11,145 bases of DNA from Rhodospirillaceae bacterium TMED167. GTDB taxonomy: Bacteria; Pseudomonadota; Alphaproteobacteria; Rhodospirillales_A; UBA2165. The translations under genes and the position numbers were made by a program. The DNA is taken from the NCBI GenBank assembly GCA_002170915.1, contig NHHQ01000016.1, positions 1-11,145 on the forward strand, in the 5' to 3' direction. Below, one piece after another: positions 1-7,384 of this stretch; within the stretch, counting starts at the first letter, position 1, and each line of letters begins with the position of its first letter. The notes beneath the pieces are model-generated. The model saw only the letters and a program-made list of their open reading frames with translations, searched no databases and had not been told where the DNA came from.

Positions 1-1256
1 AGGGTATTCATCTCAAACTGATGTGCCGTTGCCTTTAGCTCAAAACTCTTCTCACCCGCGATTTCCTGAACGACGCCCCGCGCCTCAACCCTCGGTCCGG
101 CAAGGTCGGCGACAAACTTTTCAACCCTAAATGTGTCGGTGCCCAGCCAATATTTTGCGGACATTGATATGCCGCGCACGGGCAGTCGATGGTTGACCGG
201 CCTTGGCAAATAAAGGTTACCCTGCACCCCCAGGTCGATGCTGGCATTTTCGATGTCCAGCAATGAACGTGCCTGGTCGAAAGACCCTTTAAAGCGCGCA
301 CCTTTAATGGCCACGTCCGTTTCAAGAGGGTCGGGTATGGCAAGTCTGCCGGCATCCGATTCCAGATCAAAGTCAACGGACTCGAGGACACCGTTTTGGG
401 CAACCCGGACAGCGACAGACCCCGTGACGGGGGCATCAAAATGTCTCAGGGGCTCGAATTTCTTTGAAAGCCCCGCGATCTGTGATGGAGATACATCGGT
501 GAACCCGAAGGTCAGGGACATCTCCTCCCGCGCCGCGTGAAAATATCCATTGAGGGTGACAGTTGCTTTCTGGTCTCCCAATAAAAGTTCGAATAGCGCC
601 CTACCGGTAATCCCGGTGCTGCCCCGGTTGAGTGTTATGCTGGATTTCGGCGCCGTCCAGATGATGCCCATTTGTCGGTCATCTACACTCACGGCGGCAT
701 TATCTATCTCGACGCGGCTGAGCTCGATAAGGGCGGCTTCCTCCCCAGACGTCTGGACAAAATCCTTTAGCAACTGGCTCACAAGTCCGTCGCTGGACCG
801 TTGGCCTTGAGGAAGCTCAATCGCCAGACGGCCGTCGATATTTCGAATGACGGCAATTCTCGCGCCGGAGACATAGAGGCTTTTGGGCGCGAGTTCGCCT
901 TTTAACAGCGCAGGTGCGCTCAGGGAGATGGCGAGTTCAGGGACTTGAGCAAACATTTGGCCTTCGGGACTAAGGATACGCGTCCCACGCAGAATCAGAT
1001 CAATCGCGCGATCACCACCGACCCATTTGAGAATCGTGTCATCGACGCTAACCATATAAGAACCCGTCCGGGAACTCAGAGCCGATTCAAAATAGGGGGT
1101 CAAGAACGCGATTGAAACTGGCCCGGAGGTCAGGCGCCAAGCCAAAACCCCAGTAACAATCATGAAGCCACCGGCAAGCAAGCCGGCGAGTTGGACCGCC
1201 AGCCTAATACTTCTGCCCAAAAATCCCGAAGAGTTCTGATTAGATTCTTCTGACAT
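1..1256 (-). CDS. AsmA-like/DUF3971 (YhdP-type) envelope protein, 3' end outside window
   Basis: The frame stays open from the ATG at 1256 to the left edge, giving 418 residues with no stop, so the C-terminal part is missing. Residues 19-40 form one membrane anchor after a short polar N-terminus. Right after it comes GPVSIAFLTPY (45-55), the opening I associate with alphaproteobacterial DUF3971/AsmA-like proteins. The rest is long beta-rich sequence such as VPELAISLSAPALLKGEL and repeated sheet-like segments. The family includes E. coli YhdP and other AsmA-like proteins, bridge-shaped proteins between inner and outer membrane linked to phospholipid transport. That role here is inferred from the family. 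An in-frame TAG lies two codons upstream, so 1256 is the earliest ATG. AGAGG abuts the ATG with no spacer, so a later start is possible. It is divergent from glnE across 120 bp. Class is fairly sure, exact function is not. Confidence 0.8.
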   Translation of the reverse strand, partial: MSEESNQNSSGFLGRSIRLAVQLAGLLAGGFMIVTGVLAWRLTSGPVSIAFLTPYFESALSSRTGSYMVSVDDTILKWVGGDRAIDLILRGTRILSPEGQMFAQVPELAISLSAPALLKGELAPKSLYVSGARIAVIRNIDGRLAIELPQGQRSSDGLVSQLLKDFVQTSGEEAALIELSRVEIDNAAVSVDDRQMGIIWTAPKSSITLNRGSTGITGRALFELLLGDQKATVTLNGYFHAAREEMSLTFGFTDVSPSQIAGLSKKFEPLRHFDAPVTGSVAVRVAQNGVLESVDFDLESDAGRLAIPDPLETDVAIKGARFKGSFDQARSLLDIENASIDLGVQGNLYLPRPVNHRLPVRGISMSAKYWLGTDTFRVEKFVADLAGPRVEARGVVQEIAGEKSFELKATAHQFEMNT

Positions 1257-1376
1257 CCTCTAGTGTGTTCCAGTTATCAGTTCAGTATGTCGCAACGCCT
1301 AAAACAAATTCGCCGGTCAAACTGATTTCCTTGACCCTGCAACAGTCTTAAAGCACTGTGGATGGGTTAGGAACCC
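1257..1376. other. Divergent intergenic region between the AsmA-like gene and glnE
   Basis: These 120 bp must carry leftward and rightward promoters. A TTGACC hexamer at 1331-1336 on the plus strand resembles a -35 box, but I find no convincing -10 at 16-18 bp from it. No repeat or RNA gene is visible apart from the inverted repeat at its right end, which is listed separately. Confidence 0.5.
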
Positions 1377-1378
1377 AT
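1362..1378 (+). promoter_or_regulatory. Perfect inverted repeat enclosing the glnE ribosome binding site
   Basis: ATGGGTT-AGG-AACCCAT is a perfect 7-bp stem with a 3-base loop. The loop bases plus the next A form AGGA, the only Shine-Dalgarno-like stretch before glnE, and the right arm ends on the first two bases of the glnE ATG (1377-1379). In mRNA this could fold over the start site and lower initiation. As DNA it could equally be a small protein-binding palindrome. The repeat is seen directly; any regulatory role is inference. Confidence 0.5.
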
Positions 1379-4364
1379 GACGACGATACACTCACAATAT
1401 TTCGCTGTCCTTGATCAACTCCCTGATCCCTATGATCGCGAACGCGCCGACATTGGAATTAAACGGCTGATGGAAGCCGCTCAAAAATTGCCCGAGTCGG
1501 AGCCAAAATGCGATCTCCTGGCAGTGTGCCAATCACCTGGCGCATCTGACCTCCTCGGATCAATGTTCGGCAACAGCCCGTTTCTCACCCAAGCGGCCGT
1601 CTCTGAACCAGGTTTCCTCGCTACATTGCTCATCCAGGGACCTGGCGAAGCCTATCATCATGCCATATCCCCCTTAAAATGTGGCCAAATTAAGCCAATC
1701 CGTACAATTATCCCATCTCAACCGGCAAAGACTTTAAGAATGGTTAAGCGGCGAGCCGCCCTGACCATCGCCCTCGCCGATATTGCAGGACTTTGGACCG
1801 AGCCGAGAGTGGTCCAGGCCATCAGTGAGCTCGCGGAATTGTCTATCTCCCACTGCGTTAAACACCTGTTGCGCCGGGCACATGAAACTGGGACCCTAAT
1901 CTTACCGGACCCTGAAAATCCCGAGGATGGGTCAGGCTACATCGTTCTCGGCATGGGGAAATTAGGGGCCCGGGAGTTGAACTATTCCAGCGATGTTGAC
2001 CTGATCGTCTTTTATGATCCAGACGCTATTTCCACCGCCGCGCCGCTGAAACTCCAACAGAATTTAGCGCGTCTGACGCGGGATCTTATTCAGCTTCTTT
2101 CAGAACGGACGGAAGATGGATACGTGTTCCGGACGGACCTCCGGCTGCGGCCTGATCCCAGTGCAACCCCCTTGGCAATGTCCGTGGAAGCGGCTGAGAC
2201 CTATTATGAAGGATTGGGACAAAACTGGGAACGGGCGGCGATGATCAAAGCCCGGCAAGTCGCCGGTGACGAAAGTGCCGGAGACCGGTTGCTAGAGAGA
2301 CTGGCCCCTTTTGTCTGGCGCAAAAATTTGGATTTCGCGACCATCCAGGACATTCATGCCATCAAGCGGCAGATTAATGCCCATCGGGGGGGCGATACAA
2401 TCTCCGTGGAAGGTCATAACGTCAAATTGGGCCGAGGCGGCATTCGGGAAGTAGAGTTCTTCGCCCAAACGCAGCAGCTTATTTGGGGAGGAAAACACCC
2501 CGAACTCCGGCAAATTAAGACGGAAGATGCTCTCCGCATGTTTGCCAAAAAAGGACTGATCACCGGGGGCACTGCAACAGAATTAATTGGCGCTTACTGG
2601 TATCTCAGAAAAGTCGAGCACCGCTTACAGATGATTGCCGACCAACAAACCCATGAACTCCCGCCAGACGAGGAGGGTCTGCGCCACGTGGCCACGTTCC
2701 TGGGAAATAAAAATGTTGATGAATTCCGGAAAATATTGACCGGGCACCTGTCAACCGTGGAAGAGCATTACGCTCAATTATTCGAAGAGCACTCGGAAAT
2801 CGGCCGCGAAACGGCCCCGGGGAACCTGATATTTACCGGGACGGATGACGACCCAAGCACGCTTCAAACGCTCACACAATTTGGCTTCGAAGATGCGCGC
2901 GCGGTCGCTGACATAATCCGCAATTGGCACCGGGGCCGTCATCGCGCCATGCGCACCGAGAGAGCGCGTCAAATCCTCACAGACTTGGCGCCCCAGTTAC
3001 TAGCAGCCTTTGGCACCTCGCCAGATCCAGATGGTGCCCTCCGGAGATTTAATGGATTTCTGAGTGCCCTTCCTGCCGGCATTCAGATATTCTCTCTCTT
3101 TCGGGAAAACCCATCGCTGTTGGATCTGGTCGCCGAAGTGATGGGCAGCGCCCCCCGTTTGGCCAGCCATTTAGGCCGGCGTCCCGGTCTATTGGACTAT
3201 GTATTGGAGCCCGAATTTTACGGCCCCCTACCCGACGAGCGATCGTTGGAACAAGAAATCCGTGGCGTGCTCGCCGCCGCGCCAGATTACGAGACATGCC
3301 TCGACCAAAGTCGGATTTGGACCGGAGACCGGATGCTCCAAGTGGGCATCCATGCGCTCCGTCGATTGGCGCCATGGAACGACATCAGCGCGGCCATTAG
3401 TGACATCGCAGCATCCGTGATTTCGGCACTTGCCTCGCAGGTGCATGCAGAATTTTCCCACCAACACGGCATCATTCCAGGTGGCCAATGGATGATCTTG
3501 GGTATGGGAAAATTAGGCGGGCGCGAGATGACGCCCTCGTCTGACCTGGATCTTATCGTGATCTATGATCACGATGCAGGAGCTCAAGCATCAGACGGCA
3601 AAAAGTCTTTGAACCCGGGGCAATATTACAGCCGCCTTACCCAACGGCTGATCAATGCACTCACGGCGCCCACGGCGGAAGGGAACCTGTTCGAGGTGGA
3701 TATGAGACTGCGCCCGTCGGGGACCACCGGGCCGATCGCCTCGCACATCGGCGCCTTTACCAAGTACCATGATGAGTCGTCCTGGACGTGGGAACATATG
3801 GCCCTGGTGAGGGCGCGCGCCATCTCTGGTAACGAGAGGCTCATCCGTCAGGTAAACCAAGTCATTGAAAAAACACTCACCCGCTCCCGGGATCCGGCCC
3901 ACCTTCTGGCAGACGTTGCCGGGATGCGAGAGCGCATTGACACGGAACACCGGACGGGTTCCATCCTTGAGATCAAACATTTTCGCGGCGGCATCGTCGA
4001 CATTGAATTCATCGTCCAGTATCTCCAGCTAATGCACGCGGCCAACCATCCATCCGTATTATGCGCCAACACGGCGGATGCTCTCGAGAGCCTTGCGGCA
4101 CATAAATTATTGGATCACAGCGATGCAGAGCTGCTCCGGAAAGCCCTCTTGGTCTTCCAGAGTATTCAAGGTCATTTGCGGCTTACTTTGGAAGGCCAGT
4201 TGGACGGCCGCAGCGTCCTCATGCTGCCCAAGCCGCTTCAAAAAAGCCTGGCCGACCTGGGAGAGTGCAGCATACCGGAGGACCTGGAGACGTGTTTGGA
4301 GACAAAGGCAACACGTGTGTTCCGCACCTTCAAAAAAATTCTCGACGACGCCCCAGCAGGTTAG
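1377..4364 (+). CDS. glnE: Bifunctional glutamine synthetase adenylyltransferase/adenylyl-removing enzyme
   Basis: GlnE attaches AMP to glutamine synthetase when nitrogen is plentiful and removes it when nitrogen is scarce, under control of PII protein and glutamine. The 995-residue product has the expected duplicated nucleotidyltransferase layout. The N-terminal adenylyl-removing half has GMGKLG at 192-197 and SSDVDLI at 204-210 (D206, D208), followed by GRGGIREVEFF at 352-362. The C-terminal adenylylating half has GMGKLGGRE at 709-717 and SSDLDLI at 721-727 (D723, D725), then EVDMRLRPSG (773-782) and RGGIVDIEF (870-878). Both active sites look intact, and length is close to the usual 950-1000. 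The start was chosen because it is the first ATG of the frame with AGGA four bases upstream, although that site is in a hairpin. It is convergent with the nitroreductase gene, with 19 bp between stops. I see no clear terminator there. Confidence 0.97.
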   Translation: MTTIHSQYFAVLDQLPDPYDRERADIGIKRLMEAAQKLPESEPKCDLLAVCQSPGASDLLGSMFGNSPFLTQAAVSEPGFLATLLIQGPGEAYHHAISPLKCGQIKPIRTIIPSQPAKTLRMVKRRAALTIALADIAGLWTEPRVVQAISELAELSISHCVKHLLRRAHETGTLILPDPENPEDGSGYIVLGMGKLGARELNYSSDVDLIVFYDPDAISTAAPLKLQQNLARLTRDLIQLLSERTEDGYVFRTDLRLRPDPSATPLAMSVEAAETYYEGLGQNWERAAMIKARQVAGDESAGDRLLERLAPFVWRKNLDFATIQDIHAIKRQINAHRGGDTISVEGHNVKLGRGGIREVEFFAQTQQLIWGGKHPELRQIKTEDALRMFAKKGLITGGTATELIGAYWYLRKVEHRLQMIADQQTHELPPDEEGLRHVATFLGNKNVDEFRKILTGHLSTVEEHYAQLFEEHSEIGRETAPGNLIFTGTDDDPSTLQTLTQFGFEDARAVADIIRNWHRGRHRAMRTERARQILTDLAPQLLAAFGTSPDPDGALRRFNGFLSALPAGIQIFSLFRENPSLLDLVAEVMGSAPRLASHLGRRPGLLDYVLEPEFYGPLPDERSLEQEIRGVLAAAPDYETCLDQSRIWTGDRMLQVGIHALRRLAPWNDISAAISDIAASVISALASQVHAEFSHQHGIIPGGQWMILGMGKLGGREMTPSSDLDLIVIYDHDAGAQASDGKKSLNPGQYYSRLTQRLINALTAPTAEGNLFEVDMRLRPSGTTGPIASHIGAFTKYHDESSWTWEHMALVRARAISGNERLIRQVNQVIEKTLTRSRDPAHLLADVAGMRERIDTEHRTGSILEIKHFRGGIVDIEFIVQYLQLMHAANHPSVLCANTADALESLAAHKLLDHSDAELLRKALLVFQSIQGHLRLTLEGQLDGRSVLMLPKPLQKSLADLGECSIPEDLETCLETKATRVFRTFKKILDDAPAG

Positions 4365-4383
4365 GACTGGGACTGGAGTCAGA

Positions 4384-5076
4384 TTAAGACATAACCGTCA
4401 GAATATCCTTTAACGACTTTTTGATTTTGGCCACCGACGGTACCGTCGCCCCGTCGGCCGGATGCCCTGCCGCCAAAATCATCACCGGTTTATTTGACGC
4501 CGGTCGGCCACACAAATCGTTTAAAAAAGTCATGGGGTTGGGGGTGTGTGTCAGAGAAACCAACCCTGCGAGATGAAGCGCCGTGATCAGAAAGCCGGTC
4601 GCTATTCCAACGCTCTCCGGGACGTAATAATTTTTGTATCGGGTACCATCGTCGAACGCACCATAGCGCTCGGCAAAAATGACAATGAGCCACGGGGCCA
4701 CCTCCAAATGGGGCTTTGAGGCAGTCGTACCGATGGGTTCGAGCGCCTTGATCCACTCATCCCCTGCTCCGCCGGCATAAAACCGACGCTCTTCCTCTTC
4801 GGCGGCCGCACGAATTTGTTTCTTTGCGGCAGCATCCGAGATGGCGACAAAATGCCAGGGCTGATGGTTGGCGCCGCTGGGCGCCAGCCCCGCTGTCGCA
4901 ATACAGGACTCGATGACCGCCTGATCCACCGGTCGGGCGGCATACTCTCTGACCGTGTGACGCCGGGACATCGTAGACTGAAAGGCTTCAGCCGCGGCCC
5001 GCATCTCTTCATCGTTCATCTTTGATTTATACGGCAGCGGAACGGGCGCGTAGTTCAGTTTTTTCTTTTGAAACAT
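4384..5076 (-). CDS. Nitroreductase-family flavoprotein, iodotyrosine deiodinase (halotyrosine dehalogenase)-like
   Basis: This 230-residue protein has the FMN nitroreductase fold signature: SRRHTVRE at 37-44 (phosphate-binding arginines), APSGANHQPWHF at 65-76 and SVGIATGFL at 155-163. It resembles iodotyrosine deiodinases more than generic nitroreductases. The active-site lid carries E96, Y100 and K121 with spacing E-x3-Y-x20-K, the same as human IYD E157/Y161/K182, which grip the amino acid part of the substrate. A THTP (176-179) matches the region whose threonine bonds FMN N5. Reductive removal of halogen from tyrosine, or reduction of a related substrate, is therefore a reasonable prediction but not shown. 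No signal peptide or membrane anchor is visible, so it should be a soluble cytoplasmic dimer needing FMN. The ATG at 5076 has AAGGAG upstream. It is convergent with glnE and divergent from the DUF455 gene, so it is probably transcribed alone. Confidence 0.85.
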   Translation of the reverse strand: MFQKKKLNYAPVPLPYKSKMNDEEMRAAAEAFQSTMSRRHTVREYAARPVDQAVIESCIATAGLAPSGANHQPWHFVAISDAAAKKQIRAAAEEEERRFYAGGAGDEWIKALEPIGTTASKPHLEVAPWLIVIFAERYGAFDDGTRYKNYYVPESVGIATGFLITALHLAGLVSLTHTPNPMTFLNDLCGRPASNKPVMILAAGHPADGATVPSVAKIKKSLKDILTVMS

Positions 5077-5302
5077 CTGTGCCAGTCTCCTTTACGAATT
5101 AACGGACTCAAACCATAACCATGGTCGATGAAAGGATAATCTCCGGATGGCTCCTCCTGGTAAAATCCCAGCCAGCAAAACCCCACCCGACACTATATTC
5201 CGGGATTTCGTCTTGATCGCCGCTCTACACAGGCTACAACGGCTGTTCATTTGGTGCTAGAGCCCCGTGCAAGTCGCACGCTTAAAATAGGTAGTCTTCC
5301 CC
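5077..5302. other. Divergent intergenic region, nitroreductase / DUF455 gene
   Basis: This is the longest gap in the window at 226 bp. It should hold promoters for both flanking genes. Rightward, TTGATC (5213-5218) and TACAAC (5235-5240) are 16 bp apart, a weak sigma70-like pair. Leftward, a minus-strand TATAGT near 5193-5198 resembles a -10 box without a good -35. A small hairpin CGTGC-AAGTC-GCACG (5266-5280) lies in the presumed leader of the DUF455 gene. No ORF with convincing coding character was found here. Confidence 0.4.
5087..5092 (-). promoter_or_regulatory. Ribosome binding site of the nitroreductase gene
   Basis: On the minus strand AAGGAG lies 10 bases before the ATG at 5076. It is a strong match to the anti-Shine-Dalgarno sequence and supports the full-length start over the internal ATG at residue 20. 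Confidence 0.65.
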
Positions 5303-6097
5303 ATGCACTCTCTTGCTGAAGGCGCACGCGCCATCCTGCTGGAGGCAGATGCGTTACAAAAAGCCGCACTGTCCCGGGACCTCGGGCAATGCTGGCGGGA
5401 CGGCAGTGTCATGGAGATTGGATCCGCTGATGCTCCGGCCCGGCCCAATCGACCCGACCGACCGGAATTATTGCGCCCAGGAGACATGCCCCGTCGTCGC
5501 CCCGCCAGCGAAAAAGGACGACTGGCTTTCATACATGCCATCGCGCATATCGAACTGAATGCCATTGATCTGGCATGGGATCTGATCACCAGGTTTACCG
5601 GCGCGGGTTTGCCGAGGGAATTCTATGACGACTGGGTCGAGGTTGGAGCGGATGAGGCCCGCCACTTCACCATGCTGCAAAAATATCTGGAATGCCACGG
5701 GTCTTCATATGGCGACCTGCCGGCCCATGATGGGTTATGGGAGGCCGCAGAGTCGACCGCAGACGATATCCTGGCGCGGCTGGCCATTGTTCCCCTCGTC
5801 CTCGAAGCCCGGGGTCTGGACACAATACCGGGAGCTGTTCAGAAACTGAAATCAGCGGGCGATGCGATGGCGGCGTCAATCCTGGAGATAATCGCCCGGG
5901 AGGAAATTCCCCACGTGGCGGTGGGCGTGAAATGGTTCGATTGCATTTGCCAGCGACGCGGCCTTGATCCGGCCAGAACGTTCCAGGGTCTAGTCCGGAA
6001 ACGCTTTAAAGGCCTCCTGAAACCGCCCTTCGCCATCGAGGCCCGAACAGCCGCCGGATTCCCCCGCGCCTATTACGAACCTCTCGCGGCGGGCTAA
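5303..6097 (+). CDS. Ferritin-like DUF455 family protein, putative di-iron carboxylate protein
   Basis: The 264-residue protein belongs to the DUF455 ferritin-like family, recognised from [12 protein letters not shown] (82-93), DEARHF (117-122), LEARGLD (167-173) and EEIPHVAVG (200-208). These contain a full ferritin-type di-iron ligand pattern: E84, E118-x-x-H121, E168 and E201-x-x-H204, one set per helix of a four-helix bundle. Iron binding and an oxidase or hydroxylase type of chemistry are inferred from that pattern; no substrate is known to me. There is no signal peptide, so it is probably cytoplasmic. The ATG at 5303 is the first in frame after a TAG at 5288-5290, and AGGTAG nearby is a weak ribosome binding site. 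The stop TAA (6095-6097) overlaps the prfB stop from the opposite strand. Family assignment is firm, function unknown. Confidence 0.9.
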   Translation: MHSLAEGARAILLEADALQKAALSRDLGQCWRDGSVMEIGSADAPARPNRPDRPELLRPGDMPRRRPASEKGRLAFIHAIAHIELNAIDLAWDLITRFTGAGLPREFYDDWVEVGADEARHFTMLQKYLECHGSSYGDLPAHDGLWEAAESTADDILARLAIVPLVLEARGLDTIPGAVQKLKSAGDAMAASILEIIAREEIPHVAVGVKWFDCICQRRGLDPARTFQGLVRKRFKGLLKPPFAIEARTAAGFPRAYYEPLAAG

Positions 6098-7216
6098 GCG
6101 GCGTCCTCACTCTCCCCGGCTTCAATGCGGGACGCGAGCGCCGCCGCCATGAAATCATCCAGATCACCGTCGAGGACACCTTGGGTGTTTGATGTTTCCA
6201 GTTCCGTCCTCAAATCTTTTACCAGCTGATAGGGCTGGAGAACATAAGATCGGATTTGATGCCCCCAGCCAATATCCGTCTTCGCGTCGTGTTCCGCCTG
6301 GGCCTCTTCTTCACGCTTTTGAAGTTCGGCTTCATACAATCTGGCGCGGAGCATGTCGAAAGCTGCCGCCCGATTTCGGTGCTGGGAGCGGTCATTTTGG
6401 CACTGGACGACAATCCCCGTGGGCAGGTGGGTAATGCGCACGGCGGAGTCCGTTTTATTCACGTGCTGACCGCCGGCCCCTGACGCCCGATAGGTATCCA
6501 CACGAAGGTCTTTGTCTTCGATCTCCACATCGATATTTTCATCGATCACCGGAAAGATCCAAACGGACGCAAAGCTGGTATGGCGCCGGGCACTGGCATC
6601 ATAGGGTGAGATGCGAACCAACCGATGAACGCCGCTCTCGGTTTTGAGCCAACCATAGGCCTCCGCACCGTTTACCCGCACCACGCTGCTTTTGATGCCG
6701 GCTTCCTCGCCAATGCTCTCCTCGAGCCATTCCAGTTTGTAACCCCGCTTTTCACACCAGCGCTTATACATACGTTGCAGCATTTGCGCCCAGTCTTGCG
6801 CTTCCGTCCCGCCTGCTCCGGCATGAATTTCGAGATAACAGTCGTTGCCGTCAGCCTCGCCGGATAGCAGCGCTTGAATACGAGCCTTTTCAACGCTCTT
6901 GGACAGGTCATTGAGTGCCGCTTCCGCTTCGCCGATCACTTCTTGATCGTCTTCCGCCTCGCCAAGTTCCAGAAGGTCCACATTATCCCTGAGGTCGCGG
7001 GAGATGGTATCGACGGACTCAATCCCGTTTTCCAGGCGCGTACGATCCCGCATAACGGATTGAGCATAATCCGGATCATCCCACAGCTTGGGGGCTTCCG
7101 CGAGCGTGTTTAATTCGTCGAGTTTGCGAACCGCGTTATCATAGTCAAAGCCGCCTCCTCAGCAGTTCTAAGGACTGCTTGATTGCTGCCACCTGCTGTT
7201 CAACTTCAGCACGCAT
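6094..7216 (-). CDS. prfB: Peptide chain release factor 2, expressed through a programmed +1 frameshift
   Basis: RF2 recognises UGA and UAA stop codons in the ribosome and triggers release of the finished protein. The gene is split. Codons 1-23 (7216 to 7148, MRAEVEQQ... ending RRRL) run into an in-frame TGA at 7147-7145. Skipping one base continues as DYDNAVRKL in the +1 frame down to the TAG at 6096-6094, giving 373 residues in total, close to the 365 of E. coli. In that numbering the peptidyl-tRNA hydrolysis motif GGQ is at 248-250 within [15 protein letters not shown]. The stop-codon recognition motif is SPY at 203-205, where E. coli RF2 has SPF; SPY is, as I recall, usual in alphaproteobacteria. 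The start at 7216 is chosen by similarity to other RF2 N-termini (MRAE); an adjacent ATG at 7219 is equally possible. It lies downstream of mrcA on the same strand, 168 bp away. Confidence 0.96.
7144..7159 (-). promoter_or_regulatory. prfB: prfB +1 programmed ribosomal frameshift site
   Basis: Read on the minus strand: AGGAGG (7159-7154), spacer CGG, slippery CTT (7150-7148), stop TGA (7147-7145), then C. This is the same layout as the E. coli site (AGGGGG, 3 nt, CUU UGA C). The internal Shine-Dalgarno pairs with the ribosome, and slow decoding of the UGA by scarce RF2 lets the tRNA on CUU slip forward one base. RF2 thus limits its own synthesis. The motif is seen directly; the mechanism is established for this gene family. 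Confidence 0.95.
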
Positions 7217-7384
7217 CATGCCACTCGCTGTTTGTGATCGTCATGCCGGCGTTTCTAGTTGGTTCGCCGCTCATGAGCAAGGATAGAGAGCCCGCCGATG
7301 GAAGAATAGATGGTCGAGGCGCCGGCCAAAAAGATGTGGCTTAACGGCGATCTCTGGGGCCGCACATACAGCGTGGCACCATCA
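7217..7384. other. mrcA-prfB intergenic region
   Basis: These 168 bp separate two genes on the same strand. I see no stem-loop followed by a T-run that would be a clear terminator for mrcA, and no strong promoter for prfB. A TATTCT element preceded by TTTTTG at 18 bp on the minus strand is only a weak promoter candidate. Co-transcription of prfB with mrcA remains possible. Confidence 0.35.

Noticed and set aside
35..810. ORFs in other frames over the left-edge gene
   Set aside because: The AsmA-like frame is open through the entire region and continues to the window edge, with a membrane anchor and family motif. The others are out-of-frame readings.
1331..1359. Sigma70 promoter for glnE with TTGACC as -35
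   Set aside because: No acceptable -10 hexamer is found 16-18 bp downstream.
3049..3980. Leftward ORFs antisense to glnE
   Set aside because: They are shadows of conserved GlnE coding sequence, rich in Arg, Pro and Gly without domain features.
4365..4383. Terminator between glnE and the nitroreductase gene
   Set aside because: GACT...AGTC gives only four pairs with no T-run on either strand.
5250..5282. tRNA-like 3' half (GTGCAAGTCGCAC)
   Set aside because: There is no T-loop consensus, acceptor stem, D arm or CCA-compatible partner, so it is only a short hairpin.
6094..7053. prfB as a 319-residue protein starting at the ATG at 7053
   Set aside because: This start lacks the normal RF2 N-terminal helices. 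The same frame continues upstream to 7146, where the frameshift motif joins it to MRAEV.
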